NCBI RefSeq assembly: GCF_001956695.1
Contig: NZ_CP019070.1
Location: 62,001-126,000 of the forward strand
Length of the DNA: 64,000 bases
Origin: Poseidonibacter parvus
GTDB lineage: Bacteria > Campylobacterota > Campylobacteria > Campylobacterales > Arcobacteraceae
Direction: 5' to 3'
Shown here: piece after piece, positions 55,434-61,513 of the stretch
Layout: every line of letters begins with the position of its first letter
How positions within the stretch are numbered: the first letter of the stretch is position 1
Made by a program: the position numbers and the translations under genes
Notes under the pieces: generated by a model
Told to the model about the DNA's origin: nothing
Databases searched by the model: none
The model's input: only the letters and a program-made list of their open reading frames with translations

Positions 55434-55645
55434 TATTTAATCTTCACTTTGATATCCAATTCCATTCCTAATACATCTAAAAGTTTTTCTAGTGTTTTAA
55501 TTGTAGGATTTGCTTTTCCATTTTCAATCTCAGATATTGAAACATAATTAACACCCGAATAATCTTGTAAATCTTTTAATTCAAGATTTAATTCTTTTCT
55601 TCTTTTTTTAATAGTCTTACCTATTTTAGTAGAGGTAGCTTCCAT
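55433..55645 (-). CDS. hipB: HipB-like XRE-family DNA-binding protein
   Basis: 70 residues; XRE helix-turn-helix (IGKTIKKRRKELNLELKDLQDYSGVNYVSISEIENGKANPTIKTLEKLLDVLG). First gene of the leftward operon; likely autorepressor acting on the palindromes upstream. Confidence 0.88.
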   Translation of the reverse strand: MEATSTKIGKTIKKRRKELNLELKDLQDYSGVNYVSISEIENGKANPTIKTLEKLLDVLGMELDIKVKIK

Positions 55646-55668
55646 TTTAATACCTTAATATATATTTC

Positions 55669-55749
55669 TATTTAGTATATAAGTTAAATATGACCAATTA
55701 TATAGCTTCTAAAATAAATATTTGCTTTAGTTTTAGTATATATACTAAA
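55669..55749 (-). promoter_or_regulatory. Operator region of inner HipBST module
   Basis: A perfect 18-bp palindrome TTTAGTATATATACTAAA at 55732-55749 and a partial one (TATTTA...TAAATA, 55669-55690) flank the promoter region upstream of hipB. In the outer copy the first palindrome is broken in its left half (61391-61408). Confidence 0.6.
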
Positions 55750-55815
55750 TAGTATTGTTTCCATTATGAATATTTAAGAGAATATTTCATATTTAGCATA
55801 TATATGAAATATAAG

Positions 55816-56154
55816 TTATAAAATATCTTCTGGATTAATTTCTCTAGTATGTGGATTATATGGCTTATGTTTTTTATCTCCAATTACAATTTTTTTTATT
55901 TTTGGAGTTTTATCTGTTTCTTTTAGTTCTGCAGTTTTATTTTGTACAATGTTAGAGATAGAAAATCTTTTATCTTTATTAAAAATAAATTCTTGAAAAT
56001 ATCTATTAAATTGTTTATAAGACATAGAAATTATTTCTTCTTTTTTGAGTAGTTCATATAAATGTTTGGCAACAACAAGTCCTCTTTTATAATACAAATC
56101 TTTAATATAATCATAATTACTAAAAAATTGAACTTTAGCAGTACCTCTTTGCAT
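55816..56154 (-). CDS. TraK-like mobilization accessory protein (tentative)
   Basis: 112 residues. LYYKRGLVVAKHLYELLKKEEIISMSYKQFNRYFQEFIF resembles the N-terminal helical domain of TraK-type oriT-binding proteins (IncP), followed by a basic tail. That would fit the TraJ/TraI-like genes 8 kb away, but the separation is unusual. Without searches it remains a tentative call. Confidence 0.45.
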   Translation of the reverse strand: MQRGTAKVQFFSNYDYIKDLYYKRGLVVAKHLYELLKKEEIISMSYKQFNRYFQEFIFNKDKRFSISNIVQNKTAELKETDKTPKIKKIVIGDKKHKPYNPHTREINPEDIL

Positions 56155-56406
56155 AATTAATGTCCTTTAATGTCTTTTTAATAGATTTAAGGTTATTTTA
56201 CTTATATATAACTTAAAAATTAATCAAGTAAGTAAAATTGAGATAAAGTGACATATAATGCATTAGAAGAAAAAGGCAAGATGTGTAAAAGACTGTCATT
56301 AATAAATTAATTGAAAGTTTTTACTATCTTGAATTTATTCACAATGTAATTGTTCAACAGAAATGATACATATTGAATTAAAAATATTTATAATAAGGAT
56401 CCTGTA

Positions 56407-57807
56407 TTGATTAATGATAAAGAACTTAATGAACTATTTGAGAAGAAAAAAGAGTATTTTAATAATAAAACAAAAGATGAGATAAAAGATTGTATTACTA
56501 AGGATTCTGAATATAATGTGGTAACTTTAAAACTTGAACTTAAAGACTTTGGTTTTTTTAAAGAAGCTAAAAATGTAGAAAAACTGATGATTTATTTTGG
56601 AGTATACGATAATGATACAAATGAATATTTAGATTATTCAACTTATTCAAATGTTGATATTAATGCTGATATCATATTGTCAAGAAGATCTGTCATAGTT
56701 AAAAAAATCAATAAATATTTAAATTTTGATGCTAACTTATCCTTTAAAATATTTATTGTCCCTATTATTCAAGAAAATGAAGACTTGATCTTTTCTTTAG
56801 AACAAAAACTATATTTACCAGATATAACAAGTACTAATAATGAGAACTTTTTGGGTAGTTCAAAGAAACTTCTTACATTTCTATATAGTAAAATATTGCC
56901 AATATTTATATTTATTTTAATTCCTGCCAATGTATATATTTATTTAATAAAAAAAATAGGTTTAGTTGAATCCTTAATTGATATTTCGACAATAACTACA
57001 ACGGTAATATATTTATTAAATGAGACAATAAATATACTTTTTGATAATTTACTTTCATTTTTTATTGGAGGAATATTATTTATTCCAGTTTATTTATTAA
57101 TTATATTTTTTTTCACAGTTTATGGCTTTTACATTTTTAGCAAAGTCTTTAGAGTTATAAAAAAGTTAGTCTTATGTAATACAAAAAATGAATATCATGA
57201 GATACTTTATGAAAAAATTACAATAAAAAGGCTCCATTTCGATTTAGTACCTATGATTAAATCTTTTTTCTCAACTAAATATATATATTTATACTCATTA
57301 ACTTATTCATTGCTAGTATTGTTTTTATTTATGGTCTTTTTTATTACTCAAATAGCTGATACAAATAAAAATAGTATAAATAGTATAAATAAAATAAATA
57401 CTGTAATATCGATTGCTGCGAATGAGTATATTCAATATTCTGCCTTTCCTAAGCTAGCTAATATAAAATTAAAAAATGAATCTTCTAAAAAAGAATTTGT
57501 ATTATTTATGGGCTATGATAAAACATACAGTTACTATTACGATATAAGTTATATTAATAATGTTTTATCAAAGTATTCAAGTAATGAAATACAAAAGTTT
57601 ATGGAAGATTATAAAAAACACAATAATCATCAAAAAATTGAAATTTCTTTTCAAGATATATTTAAAACTTTTCTAGCTGGACATATAGATAATAATAATA
57701 TAAAAGCAATAAAAAATGATATGTATGAGTTTTATGATATAGGTAAATTTAGTATGGGTGGAGATATTTTTTCTAAATTAAAAGATGGAGAACTTAGTAT
57801 CAAATAA
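56407..57807 (+). CDS. Membrane protein of unknown function
   Basis: 466 residues from a TTG at 56407 behind AAGGA. A soluble N-terminal part of about 155 residues precedes four likely membrane segments (about 160-182, 188-210, 215-245 and 295-318). A soluble C-terminal part includes INTVISIAANEYIQYSAFP and FVLFMGYDKTYSYYY. No family recognised. It sits between the HipBST module and the integrase and is probable accessory cargo. Confidence 0.65.
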   Translation: MINDKELNELFEKKKEYFNNKTKDEIKDCITKDSEYNVVTLKLELKDFGFFKEAKNVEKLMIYFGVYDNDTNEYLDYSTYSNVDINADIILSRRSVIVKKINKYLNFDANLSFKIFIVPIIQENEDLIFSLEQKLYLPDITSTNNENFLGSSKKLLTFLYSKILPIFIFILIPANVYIYLIKKIGLVESLIDISTITTTVIYLLNETINILFDNLLSFFIGGILFIPVYLLIIFFFTVYGFYIFSKVFRVIKKLVLCNTKNEYHEILYEKITIKRLHFDLVPMIKSFFSTKYIYLYSLTYSLLVLFLFMVFFITQIADTNKNSINSINKINTVISIAANEYIQYSAFPKLANIKLKNESSKKEFVLFMGYDKTYSYYYDISYINNVLSKYSSNEIQKFMEDYKKHNNHQKIEISFQDIFKTFLAGHIDNNNIKAIKNDMYEFYDIGKFSMGGDIFSKLKDGELSIK

Positions 57808-57907
57808 ATCTTTGCCTATTATCAGTATATTCAGCTAATGGAAAACTTTCTAATTGATTTAATAGGTGTGATGGAGTTGCTTATATAGATAATTAGATTT
57901 AGTTGAA

Positions 57908-57926
57908 TTAGTTGAAATTCAACTAA
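57908..57926. promoter_or_regulatory. 19-bp perfect palindrome between convergent genes
   Basis: TTAGTTGAA-A-TTCAACTAA, extendable by one pair on each side. It lies between the 3' ends of the membrane protein and the integrase, so it may be a terminator for both, though no T-run follows. The remaining 57808-58077 shows nothing else I can support. Confidence 0.45.
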
Positions 57927-58077
57927 TCACTACCAATTACAACCAATTCTATTTGATATGGTTCTTTTAAATATGTTTCAGTAACAGCTAGTAACTCTAA
58001 CTGAGTTTTGATAGCAAGTGATTTGGATAAACCTGGCTGAACAATTTAAAATATAATATATCTTATTACAAACAGAC

Positions 58078-59205
58078 TTAGAACTTTAAATTGAGAATAG
58101 CATCCTTCCCACTTTCAGGAGATAATTTAGCATATCTCATAGTCATATTAATATCACTGTGATTCATCAATTTTTGAATAGTAAAAATTGGTGTACCATT
58201 AATTGCTAAATGAGAAGCAAAGGTATGTCTTAAAGTATGAACTACTGCTCTATTTTTTCTATCATCTTGATCTATTCCTTTATTAAATAAATCATTTATA
58301 ACTATTCTCATTTGTTTCTGAATAGTGCTTGGATCCTTGTTAAATATTTTATCGTTTAATTCATGGTTGACAGTCCAATCTTTTAATAGACTAGATAATT
58401 CGTCAGTTAAAAAAGCTGTATAAGATACTCTTGCATCTTGATCTTTTTTTAGATCATATAGTGTAATTAAATTATTACTAAAATCAATATCTTTTTTTGA
58501 TATAAAAAGTATTGAGGCTAATCTTGCTCCAGTAGTTAAAGCAATCTTTGAAAAAAGAAAAAGTTTTTTATCATCTTTTAGATAGTTATATAGAGTTTTT
58601 ATCTCTTCTTCTTTTAGATATCTATCTCTTTGATTTCTAACTGAATCCATTTCAATATATTTTCTATAATCATTTTTTAATAATTCTTCGTTTAATGCAA
58701 AATTAGTTATAGATTTTAGAATTGTAAGTATGTTATGTATGGTTTTAGTTGATAAAGGTTCACCTCTTGGGTTTTCCTTTTCTTTTAAGTTTTTTTGTAA
58801 TCTTCTAATATCTTCTTTAGAGACAAATTCAAGGTTTAGATCTTTAAAAAAAGGTTCCAAATGTTTTTTAAATGATGCTAGATCACTTTGTTTACTTCTG
58901 CCTTCTTTCCTATTCTCAAAATATTTTTCTTTTATATCATCTAATAAAACTTTTGTGCTTCTCTTATTTTTTGCAAGATTAGGAAGTTCTTCTCCTAATC
59001 TTTGTTTCGTAATAATTTCATTTCTATATCTATTACAATAATGAGTATCTATTCCTTCTGATTGTTTTCCTATTTTTTGTTCAATATCTTTATTGTTTAA
59101 ATCTTTATATCTGATATAATATGTTTTATCAATCCTATTTTTAGTTTTTGTTTCTCTATAGAATACTCCAGAATATCGAGTGTTTATCCTTTTCATTTTT
59201 CCCAC
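58078..59205 (-). CDS. int: Tyrosine recombinase (site-specific integrase)
   Basis: 375 residues: N-terminal arm-binding part (about 1-75), SAM-like core-binding domain (about 85-180) and catalytic domain with TTGARLASILF (Arg about 230), HTLRHTFASHLA, LMNHSDINMTMRYAKL (nucleophile Tyr). Its start lies 149 bp from the right attachment repeat, as expected for an element integrated in a tRNA gene. Confidence 0.93.
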   Translation of the reverse strand: MGKMKRINTRYSGVFYRETKTKNRIDKTYYIRYKDLNNKDIEQKIGKQSEGIDTHYCNRYRNEIITKQRLGEELPNLAKNKRSTKVLLDDIKEKYFENRKEGRSKQSDLASFKKHLEPFFKDLNLEFVSKEDIRRLQKNLKEKENPRGEPLSTKTIHNILTILKSITNFALNEELLKNDYRKYIEMDSVRNQRDRYLKEEEIKTLYNYLKDDKKLFLFSKIALTTGARLASILFISKKDIDFSNNLITLYDLKKDQDARVSYTAFLTDELSSLLKDWTVNHELNDKIFNKDPSTIQKQMRIVINDLFNKGIDQDDRKNRAVVHTLRHTFASHLAINGTPIFTIQKLMNHSDINMTMRYAKLSPESGKDAILNLKF

Positions 59206-59228
59206 CTATTTCCCATCTATAATTATCT

Positions 59229-59339
59229 AATATTGGAATTATAGGTTATTATAAATTAAAATACAATATCATTAATTTTCTATAAATCCCTTATTTATGG
59301 TACCTTGAGGAATATTGGAAAGAATGTAAAATATTGGAA
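59229..59339. repeat. Three AATATTGGAA repeats, candidate integrase arm sites
   Basis: Identical 10-mers at 59229-59238, 59311-59320 and 59330-59339, all between the integrase start and the attachment core, two of them 19 bp apart. Short direct repeats in this place are typical arm-type integrase sites. No copy was seen at the left end. Confidence 0.55.
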
Positions 59340-59354
59340 AAATTAATTTCTCAA

Positions 59355-59400
59355 GTTTCGGCCCCGGCGGTTGGGGGTTCGAATCCCTCCAGGCGTACCA
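59355..59400 (+). repeat. Right attachment site (attR core)
   Basis: Exact 46-bp copy of 43779-43824, from the tRNA-Arg anticodon stem to CCA, but without the 5' half of a tRNA gene. Confidence 0.93.
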
Positions 59401-59406
59401 CCTAGA

Positions 59407-59450
59407 AGCCCGATTTAATTACTGTTTGCAGTGTTTAGGTCGGGCTTTTT
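59407..59450 (+). terminator. Near copy of the tRNA-Arg terminator after attR
   Basis: AGCCCGA (59407-59413) / TCGGGCT (59440-59446) and T-run. The rest of 59451-59664 holds no supported gene; a CACACCT-TTT-CACAC motif matches CCCACCT-AAA-CCCACC at about 43909-43923, so the similarity of the two flanks runs past the terminator. Confidence 0.75.
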
Positions 59451-59764
59451 TTATGTCTATTAAAAAATCGATTCACACCTATTTCACACTATATATAATA
59501 TTTATAAAAACAAACATATAGGTATCTAAAAAAAGTCTATGTCCTGTATGTACAATAAATAGTTGTAATTGCAATTGATAACTAATAAAAACTCCAAAAT
59601 ATAAGAATATTGAAAGTATTTTCCAGAAAAAAGTATAAAATATTAAAAAAATTATGTGACGTGAGATGCCTATTTAAAGAAGTTATGCAAGATATATTTG
59701 ATAATTTTAGTACAAATTAGTGTTACGATTTAGAGTGTTACAAATAGTATAAAAATATTTTATA

Positions 59765-60763
59765 CTATTTAATCCTCAATCTTTTCATTCTATCTTTATA
59801 AGATTCCTTATAAAACTCTTTTGCTTCAGAGCTTAAAAAAGATTTATCAATCAAATCTTCTACTTCTAAATATGAGCCTTCAATAAATTTCATAATTTTA
59901 TTAAATCTAATTTTAGGTAAATCTATATACTTAGCAAAAGTTTTAAAATCATCATAAGTATAGTAACCATAAGCTTCATAAGTAGAAGTATAATCATCTA
60001 ATAAATCTATAGCCATATCTCCATATTTTTCATTTATATGAAATCTTGTGTTTAATAAATCATAACTTGGTGTTAAAAAGTATTCTCTAGAATCTACTTT
60101 ACTATATAAAGAGAAATTTTTAATATGAGCATCACCATTACATATTAGATAATTTAGAATAATTCTTTTAAAAAAGTCTTCTTGTGATACTACACTTGAT
60201 GCTACATATTTTTTTATCATCTTTGCACAATCTAAATAACTACAAGCATCATACTTATAGTTTTCTCCATGAGTTACTGGTGTTATTCCCATAATTCCAG
60301 CAAAATCTTCTTGATCATATTTCAAGTTTGTTTCTTCATCATAATCAAATCTCTTTGTTATGTAAGCTAACTCTCCATCACTAAATCTAATCAAACCACA
60401 CCAAGCTGTAGGAATTTTAAATATATTCTTTGAGATAAGCATTGATAGATGTTCATTTGCCACAATATCTTTTTCATTTTGAATATGTCCATCTCCATTT
60501 GTAATAGGTTTTAATATATATCTTCCATTAGCTGCAGTTGGTATTAAATCTTTCTTTTCAAAAGCTAAGGAGATTTTATCTTGTACTCCAGAGATTGACA
60601 TTCTAGGTGATAATTCTGCTCTTTTTTTAGTAAATTCAACTCTATCAAAATTTAAAGGATTTGGTACCTTTCCATTAAATAGTTCTTTAATACACTTTGA
60701 ACAATAGTTATTTCTTAGTTTTTTATTTTCTGCTAAACAGCCTAAACATATCTTATCTTCCAT
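59765..60763 (-). CDS. hipT: HipT-like kinase toxin, second copy
   Basis: 332 residues, 22 differences from the inner copy by my count (about 93% identical), with the zinc-finger-like cysteines, SIS loop (56-58) and catalytic GDAHIKN intact. Changes are scattered, several in the C-terminal lobe, with S-to-W in the hinge region IPTAWCGL. No sign of decay. Confidence 0.85.
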   Translation of the reverse strand: MEDKICLGCLAENKKLRNNYCSKCIKELFNGKVPNPLNFDRVEFTKKRAELSPRMSISGVQDKISLAFEKKDLIPTAANGRYILKPITNGDGHIQNEKDIVANEHLSMLISKNIFKIPTAWCGLIRFSDGELAYITKRFDYDEETNLKYDQEDFAGIMGITPVTHGENYKYDACSYLDCAKMIKKYVASSVVSQEDFFKRIILNYLICNGDAHIKNFSLYSKVDSREYFLTPSYDLLNTRFHINEKYGDMAIDLLDDYTSTYEAYGYYTYDDFKTFAKYIDLPKIRFNKIMKFIEGSYLEVEDLIDKSFLSSEAKEFYKESYKDRMKRLRIK

Positions 60764-60765
60764 CT

Positions 60766-61092
60766 TTATATCTCATCTTTTTCTATTGTAATAGAACCTA
60801 TTGTGTTCTCTTTGGTTGTTAATAATAACCTTGAAAAATCATCATTTTTATCAATTCTAAGCTCTTTACATTGTATATCTTTTAGTTTACCCTCTGCTAA
60901 TAGATTATAAAAAAAAGGAAATAAGTTTTTTGATGTAAATTCTTCTTCTTGTAAGGGGAATGTTAAACTAATAGCTTTTCCAATATCTTTATTTAAATAC
61001 TCTTTATCATAAACAAAGCTATAGCTATTTTCTTCAAACTTTGTAAGTAAACCAGTAAATATACTATTTCTAAAAACTTTTGCTCTTTGCAT
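60766..61092 (-). CDS. hipS: HipS-like antitoxin, second copy
   Basis: 108 residues, six differences from the inner copy, all between residues 19 and 38; residues 39-108 are identical. The clustering could reflect a specificity patch that keeps the two modules from cross-neutralising, or just a local conversion boundary. Confidence 0.82.
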   Translation of the reverse strand: MQRAKVFRNSIFTGLLTKFEENSYSFVYDKEYLNKDIGKAISLTFPLQEEEFTSKNLFPFFYNLLAEGKLKDIQCKELRIDKNDDFSRLLLTTKENTIGSITIEKDEI

Positions 61093-61304
61093 TATTTAAT
61101 CTTCACTTTGATATCTAATTCCATTCCTAGTACATCTAAAAGTTTTTCAAGTGTCTTAACCGTAGGATTTGCTTTTCCATTTTCAATCTCAGATATTGAA
61201 ACATAATTAACACCCGAATAATCTTGTAAATCTTTTAATTCAAGATTTAATTCTTTTCTTCTTATTTTTATAGTTTTACCTATTTTAGTAGAAGTAGATT
61301 CCAT
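61092..61304 (-). CDS. hipB: HipB-like XRE-family protein, second copy
   Basis: 70 residues with three differences from the inner copy (A3S, K14I, I49V); the recognition helix is unchanged, so both HipB proteins should bind the same operators. Heads the second leftward hip operon. Confidence 0.88.
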   Translation of the reverse strand: MESTSTKIGKTIKIRRKELNLELKDLQDYSGVNYVSISEIENGKANPTVKTLEKLLDVLGMELDIKVKIK

Positions 61305-61513
61305 TTTAATACCTTAATATGTATTCTTATTTAGTATATAAGTTAAATATGTTTAATTATATATCTATAAAAATTAATATTTACTTTAAATTTAAGGTAT
61401 ATACTAAATAATATGATACTAATTGATAATATTTGAAAAAAGACTTCATATTTAATATATATGTTAAATTAAAAATATGATAAACTCAATTTACAAAAAT
61501 AATTGGATTCTAA

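Larger units (their letters stand above)
54006..55755. repeat. 1.75-kb duplicated HipBST segment, inner copy
   Basis: Aligns with 59665-61414 at a constant offset of 5659 bp and with no indel noticed by eye, covering hipT, hipS, hipB, the upstream operator region and about 100 bp of downstream flank. Confidence 0.9.
43825..59400. mobile_element. Integrative mobilizable element in tRNA-Arg
   Basis: 15.6 kb bounded by the 46-bp repeats, with the integrase gene at the right end reading away from its attachment site. It holds a phage-type repressor, AlpA/Xis-like protein, small HTH protein plus iterons (possible replicative form), TraJ/MobC, MOBP relaxase and a TraK-like protein, but no coupling protein or type IV secretion genes, so it should move only with a helper. 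Cargo: orphan AbiEi antitoxin, methyltransferase and nuclease-helicase, HipBST-like module, a membrane protein of unknown function, and an RNA-rich locus at 45006-45589. Confidence 0.88.
59665..61414. repeat. 1.75-kb duplicated HipBST segment, outer copy
   Basis: Partner of 54006-55755, lying outside the first element, beyond its right attachment repeat. Confidence 0.9.

Noticed and set aside
56395-56408. IncP-like nic site (ATCCTG) as oriT
   Set aside because: GATCCTGT resembles the nic core and lies near the TraK-like gene, but the motif is short, lacks the expected adjacent inverted repeat and is far from the relaxase.
59585-59716. Open frame ending MQDIFDNFSTN before the outer hip module
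   Set aside because: No start codon of good quality and a disrupted counterpart in the inner copy; at most a remnant of an older gene.
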